From: Acridotheres tristis
Lineage: Eukaryota > Chordata > Aves > Passeriformes > Sturnidae
Length of the DNA: 64,000 bases
NCBI GenBank assembly: GCA_037013685.1
Contig: CM072886.1
Coordinates: 73,125,859-73,189,858 of the forward strand
Direction: 5' to 3'
Shown here: one piece after another, positions 11,086 to 22,080 of the stretch
Position numbering within the stretch: position 1 is the stretch's first letter
Layout of the letters: every line of letters begins with the position of its first letter
Program-made: the position numbers and the translations under genes
The notes under the pieces: model-generated
Database searches by the model: none
Told to the model about the DNA's origin: nothing
The model's input: the letters and a program-made list of their open reading frames with translations, nothing else

Positions 11086-14000
11086 TGCGTGTGTATGCAT
11101 ATGCTACCTCTAATAATCACTGGTTCTCCATCCTCTGCAGATTTTTTTTTTACATTCTGAGGTCTGGCTCCTTGCTCATTTGTTCATACTTGTGGAGAAT
11201 GTGGCAGAATAGATAGTACTGAATAGTACTGAATATTCCTGTACAATGAGACATGAAAGAGTAATAGGAAAAGAAGAAAATAAGGAAATACATGGGAAGA
11301 GCAATTAGTCCTAGGGTATTACCTGCTAATTAGAATGAGAAAGAATTACCACTGAAATGGAAATCAACATCATTAAATGTTTGTATTTTAAGCTTTTGAG
11401 CCTTCCTTGTATAAATTAGGGTCTGCTGTAATCCTGAAGACTCAGCCTGAGCTGAGTGTTCAAGCTGTTAATTAATCATCACATCTTCTTTCTAATGTCT
11501 GGGGTTTGAATCTCTAATAAATACCAGTAGAAGCAAAATTTCTGTCAAATCAATGATAAAAAATTATTACCTTAATGAAAGAAAAGTTTTCCAGATTAAC
11601 AATTTGAAATTGCTGAGAAAAGCTAATAGAATAACTGGGTTCTGTGTGGTGACATTTGTCCACACACTGAGAGTATTACAGGTGTTTAATGCTTTCAGGT
11701 GGAAGGAAGGAAAATAAGGGAGCTGGTGTGTTCATTATACTGTGTGCTGAAGCAAACATCAACGATTCATTTATTCATTGTACATGTATGCATGTATAGC
11801 TCCTTTTTGTATAGTCTGCTTGGGGAGTGAGCTCTACATGTAATGGTTCAAATTTTCACAACTGAAGTGTAATCTCCAAAATTTATATATGAAAAAGGTT
11901 TTCTAGGCCAATAACAATTTAAGGACATTAAGTGGCTTAAGTCTCATATATATAGTAAGAAAATTATGTTAAGATGAATTCCAGAACAGCTTTCTGGAAA
12001 ATAGCAGAAACAAAATGCAGAGGCCATGTTTTTGGAGACAATGTCCATCTGCTGATGAAGGTTCTCAGAAAATAATTGTTGAAATAGATATAGAAGTGGT
12101 TTGATTTGCTGAAAATAGCATTTTGATTAGAATATACTGATTTTATTTTGTCCGCATTCCAAATAGTCAAGTTTCTATCTGGAGGTTCCTTTATGCAATA
12201 AACTTCTAATAACTTGGGCAAACTTCTGATAACTTTAGAAATCATATAACATGAGAAGCCCTGTTCAGATATATAATTTTGCAAAAAATATGATTACCAT
12301 ATACTTAGAATAAACCTCTTATAAACTGAAATTCTGAGAAATTATGGTGTGGTCAGTTCAGATCTCAGTGAGAATGATGAAAAACCTGTCTGACATGTAA
12401 TTAATTCAAGTCTCTGAATAGATGGAGGAAGAAAATAGATCCCTTCCCCTGCTTCTCTGGCTTTTATTTCACCACGAAACATCACCAAATAGAATCAACA
12501 CCATTCAATAAGAACAAGCAAATGGCTGGCATGGTAATTAGCCCTGTGTTACTACTGCTGTAAAGTGTCACTCCATATTTAGTACTGATGTGTGTCAGAG
12601 CATGGTACAGTGGTCTAGTACCTCCCTCAAAAAATACATATTCAAAGGAAAAAAAATTGAATATCTGTAACTTCAATGTTAAAATTTATAATTCTTTTTC
12701 TTCTTCAGTGTTTTGATTGACAAAATTCCCATTTTCTGAAATGTTAATTTCACTCTAACTAGACCAGAAATTCAAAACAGAGCATAAATTTTAGAAATAT
12801 ATCATTAGAGCTAAAAAGAGAAACTAATGTTACCTTTTTGTCTCTCTTACATTCACATAACAAGAATTTAATAGCTGAACTATATTAGCACCTTCTTGCC
12901 CAGTCGTGCCATGTCCTGCATCTTTCCCTATAAGTACTGATAATTCTGTTACTTTTACATTTCTTTAAACCAATATCGTCTACTTTACAGGGCAGAAAAG
13001 GCCTTTGTTGTTCAAGTGGAAAGTATATTACATTGTTCTCTAAATGTTTAAAACACCTTCTTTTTTATATAACTGTTACTTCTGGTTAAAAGCTTGAATA
13101 GAACTCAAAATTAAGTCTATTTCCAAAGAATTTCAGCCAAAGCCTATCTTGAAGCCTCATGTACATAAGGAGCACCAGTAGAGAACTAAGCCACTTTTTC
13201 CTGCTATCTGGAAAATATATTGGAAACATGAAAGAAATGCAAAGAAAATTATACACTCTGATTTGTAGGAATAACAGCTGATTACTGTCATCCACAAAAA
13301 TAATCCTAAAGTAATAAGTAAAGGAATTACATTGGAGAAAAAGACATTAATAATAAGGTCTCTACTGCTAGATTTCATGGTTTGGTTTTTCCCGAATATT
13401 AGCAGTTTAAAAGGTAACTTGAATTGCCCTTCTTGACATTTAAAACCACAACTTCATCATTAACATTATGTAACATGTCCTAGGCAGAACCTTTGCCATG
13501 TTCAATATATGAAAATAATCTGGTTTACTCTCTGTTTGACATTTACTTTGTGTGTCACCAAATTTTCAGAAAGAAATGTAACAAAGAAACAAGATCAAAG
13601 GACTGAGATGTCTAGACATACATTATGTCTCTGACATACTATTCAACAGCAGACTTGCAGAAGGACCATAGTCTGTAATTTTCACACAGAAATACAAAAA
13701 AAAATCACAGTAAGCCATCTTGGTCACAAATTAGTAATGTATGTTAAAGAGAGCTAGAATCAAATCAAATAAAATAACCATCCTAGCAAGCAATGCAGAA
13801 TCAGCATGCAGTGAGTCTTCAGTCATTTATCACCATATGCTAAGACACATAAAGAGGCGGAAAGAGAAATTAAAGCATGGTGGGGAGACTCCACTTTCTC
13901 CCTTTCCCTCTTCCTCTGCCATGTACATGAGGCAAACATAATGCCAGGGTGTGATAAAGTGGAAAAAGTTTTAAATTTGCTGATTATTTGTTTCATAGAA

Positions 14001-14559
14001 CAGCTGTATAGGGAACCTGCAAGAGGATTTGGTGATTTGGTGCCAAGCAGTGTGCAGGCTCTGGGTAAAGATTTTATTGATGAGGAGTTAACTGTTTATC
14101 AATGATTGTCATCATACTGAACATCCTCACAGGACTTACAAAAGCCAGTAGGTCCATTGAAAAGTAGCCCATGAAAAAATAAAGACACTTTTATGGAAGA
14201 AAGTGAAGAGAAAAGCTAAGGGAATTAAATCCTTATAGGTTTTGTGGCCATTATTGAAGGATATCTTCCAAAAAGTGCAACACTAATGAATTAAAAAAAA
14301 AAGGTGTTTTAGCCAAAAGAAAAGAAATATCATTAGACATAAGAAAATGTCTTCTATCTCTAAAAAGCTGAAGAGAGCTTTTTCAGAAAGAAAATAGAAA
14401 ATATGAGGAACCTTGGAAAAAAAAAATTAAAATGAAATTAATCCAAAAAGTTTTGGAAAGTAATTGACATATGAATCAACATAAACAGCAATATCTTTTT
14501 TAGACAGAAAAATAATAAAAAAAACATTTAGCAAGTCTGCTCATGTAGTTGCAGATCAG
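11086..14559. other. AT-rich noncoding stretch
   Basis: I see no gene or clear mobile element. 11210-11236 carries a short direct repeat of 'agtactgaat'. The A-rich part from about 14150 to 14559 may be the diverged 5' side of the CR1 that follows. Open frames at 11964-12284 and 13086-13378 look like chance. Confidence 0.5.
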
Positions 14560-15130
14560 GTTTTTAAAGAGTGCTTAGAGAAGGCAAGACCTGTACAGAA
14601 AAGCTAAAATTGTTCAAGAGGTTGCACTATGAAAGAATGACAGCAATTCACGTGCTAGAACTCATCATAGCAGATACCTCAGCAGAGGATAAGTCTGAAA
14701 TTGAGGAGGATATGGAACAAGTCGATAGCATGAACACTCACAAGTCAGCAGGACTGAAATGGTATTTACTTTCTAACAGAACTTGGGGGTAGAGCAGATA
14801 AATTACTAATCGTATTTTTAAGCAGGAGTTTATCAGTTTCCTTGCCACCAAGCTAGGGTAGAAAATAGCAGGTACCACTTGCACTATAAAAAAAAGCTCT
14901 AGAAAGTGATATAGTAAAGTACAGATCTATTAGCCTGACATCAGTATTAAGCCAGTTAAATTAAAAAAAAAAAACAAAAAACAAAAAAACACTATATTAA
15001 ATAGTCAGCATCTGAATCTGTATAGTTTGTTTAAGAATGGATTTTTTAAAGAAGGCATCCCAACCTCCTGCTTTTAAAAATTTTCTGAAGGAATTAGCCA
15101 AAATGAAGATAGGATTGGCTTGCATATCTG
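14560..15130 (+). mobile_element. Old, degraded CR1 LINE fragment (N-terminal RT)
   Basis: The plus-strand translation around 14690-14770 reads EIEEDMEQVDSMNTHKSAGLKW, split here as EIEEDMEQVDSM and NTHKSAGLKW. This matches the layout of the CR1 ORF2 region just before the RT fingers. About 150 bp on, 'cagatctattagcctgacatc' encodes the RT finger motif as RSISLTS (usual form RPISLTS), and 'aagaatggattttttaaa' resembles the following QxGF motif. The reading frame is broken several times and A runs (14965-14990) interrupt it. The element is much more diverged than the other CR1 copies here, so it is older. Confidence 0.6.
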
Positions 15131-16920
15131 CCACCTGACTTTTAAAACTATAAAACATCTCCCAAAGCTATTTTAGCTACTTCTGCTTTGTAACATCATT
15201 GTTTTTAAAATGAGTCCTAAATAGCGACAGCTAAAGTAAGGATACCTTTAAAATGAGCTCAACAAATGTAACAAAGATATTTAAATACAGAGAAAATAAA
15301 CTAAGATGAATATTCAGCTCTTTCATCATTCCATTAAATATTTCAAAGACTTAGGATAATGACCTCCAAATTTTCAGTCATGAAGACTGTTAGAACTTAA
15401 ACACATTTCTCCTCTGAATTACATGTTGGGTTTGGTTCTGGTTTGTTTTTTTTTTTTTTCCCAGTGTAATTTATGTTTCTGCTTATTTCTTAAATGGAAA
15501 TACCAAGTTCTGTTTAGACCTATTGCTATACAAAAACACTAATAGCTGAGAGAAGTCTACTTTCTTCTCACAACGAAATCCTTCTGAGAAGAAAAACCCC
15601 AGTATGGCTACTGTAAGTATGCAGACAATTATTGCAGTCTTAATAGAGGACATCATTATAGAATGCATACTCAAAATGAGGAGTTTGGGTATCCTTAAGA
15701 AGCCTATTGTTTGTGTTGAAAATGGCTTTTCAGAAGTATATCCTGTCTTTTATGTGTGCAATTGCAATAAGTCAATGGAAAAACACAAATGTTAAACTGC
15801 GTGCTTGCTATATTGTGGGGTGTTTTTTTTGTTTTGTTTTTTTTATTTCACTGAGGGGAGAGCTTTGTTTGTTTTGGGTTTTGTTTTATAAAAATCCCAC
15901 ATTTTAAAATAAAATTTGTAAAATAAATGCTTTTTTTTTTTTTTTTTTTTTTTTTTAGCTTCACTCTAAATTAAATTTGCAGTGCAGGAATATTTAAGTC
16001 ATCTCAATAGGTGAAGGTAAGCAACTGGAGCCAAGAACAGAATTTAATCAGACTGTACACACTGTTGACAGATTATGTTTAACTGCATTTTTCTGATGAA
16101 GAAAAATCTTTGGATAGATTTTTGAAACATACTTTAGTGAAGACTAAAGTGCCTCATTATATTAAGATAATTAGAGATTCCAGCTGTTAGTAAATCAAGA
16201 GTGAATCTCAGCAATTTTCAGTGCAACAGTTGACATTTCCGTTGGCTTTGTTTCCAGTTAAAGAATGTTCTTTATTGCATACAGATATTCAGTCTTCATA
16301 ACTTTCTTTTTTCTGATATAATAAGCTTATTAGTTTATTCCATTTCAGCTTAGAGAATACTATTAGTGATAGGTTTTGTCAAAATATTCGTCATGGGCAT
16401 TGTAATATGGAGCCTAGCTGTATTATCTTGTTTTCCTACTGCACAGTGTTGATTACATCAACTCATAACTCCTACAGTCTATCATATTTTATGCTATGAG
16501 GATATTAAGAAAACATTTGAATTTGCTCTCCTTCAGCCTACCAATTCTTTTGTTCTGTGTGTTATCAAAGCCCACAGCAGTACTTTAAAGCCATGTTTGC
16601 AAAGTCACTGTGTTATGGAAGTTGTAGATATCAGAAATTGGCATCAGAGGCATCAGCAACTATAGCGATTTTACCGTGCCCTGCTGTTTCTCAGATATCA
16701 ATTAAGCCTGGCTGGATGAGGATTTGAAGTGACATATACAATATGCTTCTGTTATGAGCTCTGGATTGAGAAAGCATGCTGCAACAGGATGAATCATGTG
16801 AGAGTCATCAACTGTCAGTGCTGCTATAATTTTATAAATTTTAAGTGTCAGAATTTTATAACGGTCTTCTCCTACTGTTTAAAAATAAGCAAGGATGAAT
16901 ACAGGTGCATTGCTTTTGCC
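15131..16920. other. AT-rich noncoding stretch
   Basis: Nothing beyond homopolymers is recognisable, including a T run near 15449 and the long one at 15931. Open frames at 15483-15907 on both strands overlap each other and show no domain. Confidence 0.55.
15931..15956. repeat. 26-base T homopolymer
   Basis: A run of 26 T residues. No target duplication or retrogene body is evident beside it. Confidence 0.97.
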
Positions 16921-17346
16921 TGGCCTGGTGTAGGTAGTGGTGGAGGGAGCTACAGAGGTGGCTTCTGTGAGAAGTTGCTGGAAGCTTCTTCCATGTCCTG
17001 CAGAACCAATCCCTGATGGTTCCAAAGATGGATGTGCACCTGGCTGACGCTGGGCCAATTAGGAATGGTGGCAACATCTCTGTGGTAACATATTTGAGAA
17101 GAAATCAAAACAAAAAGTTGTTGTACAGTTTTAATTGTGGCCAGAGAAGAGCTGAGTGAGAACACGTAGGGAGAACAACATGGCAACATCAAGGTCAATG
17201 GAGAAGTAAAGGAGGAGGTGCCTCTGAGCTGGGATTGCCCTGCAGCCCATGGTGCAGCCCATGGTGAAGCAGCTGTGCCCCTGCAGCCCATGGAGAGGCT
17301 CCACACCTGAGCAGGTGGATGCCTGAGAGGAGGCTGTGAACCCATG

Positions 17347-17353
17347 GGAAACC
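17347..17353 (+). repeat. Left flanking duplication of nested LTR
   Basis: The 7-mer ggaaacc here is repeated exactly at 17645-17651, directly flanking the 291-bp TG...CA element. This is the signature of an integrase-made target duplication. Confidence 0.85.
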
Positions 17354-17644
17354 TGTTGCCCTTGGGTTCAGCCTTCTGATTGCTGACAGATTCTTTTTGA
17401 AGTTTCTCACACTCTGTTCTTATAAATAATGAATGTTTTGCATTCCTCGTTGGAGGAAGAGAGAATTGATAGACTGTTGATAGTACCTATGGGGTCAGGA
17501 GGTATTATCCTCACTGTCCAATCCATGGTCACTGTTGGAATTCTATAAATGGACATGAAATATAAATAAAGTGGTTTTTTTCCTGCTTGATTCCTTGGAG
17601 TCACTGAATGTGAGTGTCTTTCCTTCTGTGTCATTTCTGTGACA
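17354..17644 (+). mobile_element. Nested solo LTR, family C (class II-like)
   Basis: The insert is exactly bounded: TG at 17354, CA at 17643-17644, and 7-bp direct repeats on each side. It interrupts a family B LTR, whose uninterrupted form is seen at 43457. Plus-strand signals are a TATA-like TATAAAT at 17544 and AATAAA at 17565, only about 14 bp apart, followed by a T-rich 'gtggtttttttcctgc' tract. Closely spaced TATA and polyadenylation signals imply a short R region, as in many avian class II (ERVK/alpharetrovirus-like) LTRs. The class is an inference from layout. A second TATAAAT at 17421 is an alternative. The open frames at 17407-17761 are repeat-derived. Confidence 0.82.
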
Positions 17645-17651
17645 GGAAACC
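17645..17651 (+). repeat. Right flanking duplication of nested LTR
   Basis: An exact ggaaacc copy of 17347-17353. From 17652 the host family B LTR resumes with 'cgtggagagagg', as in the uninterrupted copies at 43937 and 48903. Confidence 0.85.
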
Positions 17652-19235
17652 CGTGGAGAGAGGGGGCCCCGGTTCCAGGCTGGAGCAGCTTGTCCTTGGA
17701 GGACTGCACACCTGGAAGTGTGACCCACACTACAGCAGTTTTGGGAGGACTGTGTGCCCATGGGAGGGAATCATGTTGTAGCAGTTTGCAGGGAGCTGCT
17801 GCTCATGAGATGGAGCCATGGATAAGTTCCCAGAGAGCTGTCTCCTGTGGGAGGGACCCCATGGTCTCACAGGGGAAGGACTCCTCTCCCTGAGCAGTGG
17901 AAGAAAACCTGGGGCAATGAACTGATCATAACCCCTATTCCCTGTCTCCTTGTGCTGCTGGGGTATGAGATAGTACTAGGAAGGAGGGAGGCGTGAGGAG
18001 AAGGTGTTGTTGAAGGCTTATTTCACTTCATATTATCCTGCTCTGATTTTGTTAGTGTAATAAATTCAATGCATATCTCTAAGTCGAGCCCGTTTTGCTT
18101 GTGATGGTATTTGATGAGCAATTTCTCCTGGTCCTTATCTCAACCCATGGACCCTCCAAAATTTTCTCTCCTATGTCCAGCTGCAAAGCAGGAGTGAGAG
18201 GCTTTGGTGGGTGCCTGGTATTGGGCCAGTGTCAACCCACTACAACAGGATGTTCAGAAATTTAACATACTGTGTAATTTGCAGGTGTTGTGAACATGAA
18301 TACATTCTTCACTGGAGATGGGCCTATAACTCTTCAGTATAACTTTGTGAGATGTTTGTACAGATAAGATTGCAATAAAAATAGCTTTTATAACTGTCCT
18401 GGTTTCAGCTATGCACACACATGCAGCTTTAACTTGTGAGGTAGCTTTAAGCTGAGAGGTGCACTGGATCAAATGTTCACTTCTGAACTATGCAGCTAAA
18501 CTTTATAATCTGCAAAAGGAACGAGATGCTCAAAGCGCACGATTGATCTTAAATCTAAAGAAAATGTTTGAAAGAGGTTATAAGATTCATGGCCTAAAAT
18601 TACGTATTTCATTTCATTGACTGAAAAACTGAAGCAGCTCTCTCAGATACAGATTCATACAGAACAGATACTGAAATACTGAGGAGATGAATTCCCAATA
18701 CCAAACAATCAGTTTTCTTACGTTCTGTTTTGAGCACAGTACTTCAACTGCAGATCTTGTGAATGAACTATTTCAAAATGTTGAGCAAGTTACCCTCCAG
18801 CTGTTCTGTATTTGGACATTAGATATATTTCTCAGAAAGGAGAAAGCAAAGAACTTGTCCCTTGTCATGTGATAAAATGTTCCTATAGTAAAACTGCCCA
18901 GAGTCAATGAGAATTATGTATGCTTAAATATTTATATGGATTCTCTAATTCCATTTTTTAAATGTCTTATGAATACCAGTAACTACTAGGGCTTTTTGAA
19001 AATGAGAGCTGTTATATAAACAATGGCTTGCACATTGGGATTCTTGCTAACTGTTGCACAGTACATTTACAAGGGTATTAATGAAATAGAAAGCAATTAA
19101 TTAAAAAAAACCCTAAATATTTAATTTTTTTATACAGTACTAATTATTTTCTGGCAGTCATTGCTACAAGCTATGACTAATGCAATGTCTGTAGCATTAA
19201 AGGATTAATTCTTTATATTACTGAGGGTACACCTC

Positions 19236-19272
19236 AGATAAGATAAATCTCCTCAGGAAGAGGAGATAAGAT
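19236..19272. promoter_or_regulatory. Paired GATA motifs around a small hairpin
   Basis: The 9-mer agataagat occurs at 19236-19244 and again, in the same orientation, at 19264-19272, 28 bp apart. Between them, atctcctc-aggaa-gaggagat (19247-19267) forms a perfect 8-bp stem. WGATAR is the known GATA-factor site, but such short motifs arise often by chance. A regulatory role is speculative. Confidence 0.2.
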
Positions 19273-20963
19273 CTTCGTGTTTCCAAGCATAAGGAAGAGA
19301 TTTCCTGTGTGGCTGGATCACATTTCCAGGCAGGTTTGCCTGCCACTTAGCTAATATGATGATAAAGACTGCTTCCTATCTTTGCTGACACCTAAATTTT
19401 GATTGATGTCATATTAGGGAATTTTTACTGCAACTTCAGTCAGAACCTAATTTTATCTTCTTGTTTACCAAGCACAGGGAAGTTCTTTGTCCTTCTTTGA
19501 ATCCGTTATGAGCACTTGGTGTTGGACAAAATCTTCAACATATGGGCCATCAGATCTGGCATGGATATTACCAAAATTTCAGGAAACTAACTCAAACCAT
19601 GCTGAAAACTGTAAAAGGTGCATTCTTTAAAAATTAAACGTGCTTGGGTTCACTTCCGACTGAAGCTACTCTGTGATCTTTATTAAATTAATAAACTTGA
19701 ATTTAAGATACTGTACTTTGGCCCTTTAAGAAAATCCAAACACTTCTTAGCTTTTTGCAGGCTGGTATCTTATATGTCTCAAAAACCATATTTAAAGGTC
19801 AGGGAAGGGTTCTTCTGAAAAGTAGGAATTATTGTTTAATTAGAAGTTTTATTAGTATTTTATTAGTATCATGTAATTATTTTTAAAAATTATTAAACAA
19901 AAATGAGGGAAGAAATGTCTGTGCTTACCAACATCATCTTCTAACAAGATCAGAATTTAACAGTCAAATACAATACTGAGCTCAGAATGCCCTTGCCAGG
20001 CCTTCAGGTTTGGCTGAAAATTCCCCACAGTATTACTTCTTACCTTTTGGCTTTTTATATTCACATGTAGTTGATGGCATTAAGCTTCTGCTTATTCTGT
20101 GAGCCTTCATGTTCTTTCTTTGGAAACAAACAATACACCTGACAGCAAGCATCACATAGTTGAATGATCAAAGATGACAGTTGTTGATAAGCAAAACCAA
20201 GGAGGATTTAAGAAAGACAAAGCATGCTAAAGTGTAATTTTATTTTTAAATTAATACAAATATATTCAAAGTGAACATTACAATGGCTCTTAAACCTGAA
20301 ATAACTTGCAAGCTTGACACAGTCTGATCTAAAATTTGTACCCTCAAGTCTAAGATATGTAACAGTTGCTGTCTTCATTCAGAATTAATAGTTTGGGACT
20401 TTTTTACTTGTATCTCTTTCTTGGTTCATTTACTTTGCAAAGCATGACATACATGAATCCTATTATCCCGAATAGATGCATATCTGCATGGTCTTTCAAT
20501 ATCATCTTATAGTGAGAGGATGACTGCAACTTTTGTGGCAATTACTTCTGGCAATTCCACAGGAATATAGAAACAATTGGGATTATACTCATTGAAGATA
20601 TGAGCTTCTCTGAAATTAATGTCCTTTCAGTGAATTTGTTGTATTTGTTGTTCCTACAGATAACAAATACAAGATGAAAGGATAGCCAAAAGTCAGAAAT
20701 GCTGTAAGGCAAAGATTTGTTTTTATTTAAACCATGATTATAGACTTTTTTTGAGAATAATATCTACAATCAGTTTTCTTGCTTAGATGTCAACACGAAA
20801 GTGAGCATCACTATGTGATATTCAAGTATCTCTCATCCATGAACTTGGAGAATTTTGTTTTGGCTTACTGGAAAAACTCTGAAAGATTCAGCATGTCTTA
20901 CAGTATATTTATCTAAGTAAGTCTGATTTATCCTGATTTTCATGGTGATTATTTTGAGTTTAG

Positions 20964-21024
20964 GTTGGGTTTTTTTCTAAGTTTTTTGTTTGGTTTGGGG
21001 TTTTTTTTGGGTTTTTTTTTTTTT
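20964..21024. repeat. T/G-rich low-complexity tract
   Basis: The sequence is almost only T and G, with long T runs broken by single or double G. Confidence 0.85.
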
Positions 21025-21654
21025 ACTTCATAGTATAGTTCCTATTTGCTGACTTGATTTATTAGAGCATTGGAGAGACCTGGATACCCTGACAATGTTT
21101 GACGTAATTGCTCAGTGGTTGAGAGATTAGTCAATCTGTTTTAACACAGTAAAACTTCTTTCATTAAACTATTAAAAGACTTTTCACTACTGTTAGATAA
21201 ATTACTCTAGATTCCTATAGAATTTGCAGAGTCAGGAAGAATGAAGCAATGTTCAATATTTTGTTTTTTTAAACTGTTGTTTGGTTAAGTCTTACTAAGG
21301 TGCATTTGACTTGTTAGTACTTATCTATATTTTCACATATCAGGTTTTATAAAGTCAGTTATTTCTTAACTGGTTCCTGTAATATTTGTTGACCTCTTCA
21401 CGTATATGAAATTCTTTTTTTTTTGCATAATATTAAAGCATTATTATTATATGATTCTTTTCCCATGAAGTATTCAAACAATATTAAAAATGCAATATAT
21501 TTTTGTAAAAGACTGCTAAAATTCGAAATAAAAAACCTGGAGATTAGGAACAAGATGGGATGCATTTCAATTTCTGTCACATGCAAAAGCATCAGACTAT
21601 GACTTATTAGTAGCTTATACCATGATAGCAGCTTAACAAAGTTTTGATTCCTAT

Positions 21655-22080
21655 TTAGCTCATTAATCAGTGACATGGGATAAACAGAGAGAGATCAAAG
21701 TTTGCAGGTGATAGCAAAGACGGTTGTTAAGCCAGAAGGAAAATATAAGGAAATTGAGAGAGTAAAAAAAGGCAATGTGTACTATGATACTGGAAGAAAT
21801 TAAGTGTTTATGAAGGCAATGCACTTGTAGGAGGGGATGACACCCTGTGACTACACAACCGCTACACATTTCAAAATTAAATGCACCCACTCCAGAAAGC
21901 GACCTGGTTACTAAAGCAGAAAACTCGTTATAGGTTGATCAATGAGCAATTTCAATTCAAAAGTAAAAACAAAATGCTTAATAAGGATATTAAGTCTGTA
22001 ACTGTGTTATTTATATGAGAAGCAATATAGGATATCTCATCTCAGCGGTCTCTCAAATTGCACTGAAAGACTCACTATGA
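21655..22080 (+). mobile_element. Possible very old CR1/L2-type LINE relic
   Basis: At 21697 'aaagtttgcaggtgatagcaaa' resembles the LINE RT palm segment around the FADD motif (here FAGD). Further on, 'ccagaaagcgacctggttac' (21893) followed by 'gatcaatgagcaatt' (21937) resembles the ORF2 C-terminal block that begins with a 'SDL' step. Order and spacing are plausible for an ORF2 relic, but divergence is extreme and no frame is open across it. Confidence 0.4.

Larger units (their letters stand above)
16921..18247 (+). mobile_element. ERV LTR, family B, split by a nested LTR
   Basis: Without the nested element at 17354-17644 and one 7-bp repeat this LTR is about 1.03 kb. That matches the 1047-bp copy at 43457-44503, which it follows through the whole length. 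Shared landmarks, in order, are 'taggtagtgg.gg' at the start, 'tgggccaatt' (17050), 'ggccagagaagag' (17141), 'cagcccatggtgcagcccatggtgaag' (17241, read in two parts), 'cagcttgtccttggaggactgca' (17683), AATAAA in 'gtaataaattcaat' (18058), the 'ccttatctcaaccca' tract (18134) and the 'gtcaacccactacaaca' terminus. The polyadenylation signal fixes the sense strand as plus. No internal ERV sequence adjoins it, so it is a solo LTR. The long open frames at 16856-17893 on both strands come from this repeat. Confidence 0.85.
18248..21654. other. AT-rich noncoding stretch
   Basis: No gene or mobile element recognised. It contains a paired GATA motif (annotated separately) and a T/G-rich tract at 20964-21024. 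Open frames at 18254-18472, 18687-18872 and 21398-21676 lack any known domain. Confidence 0.55.
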
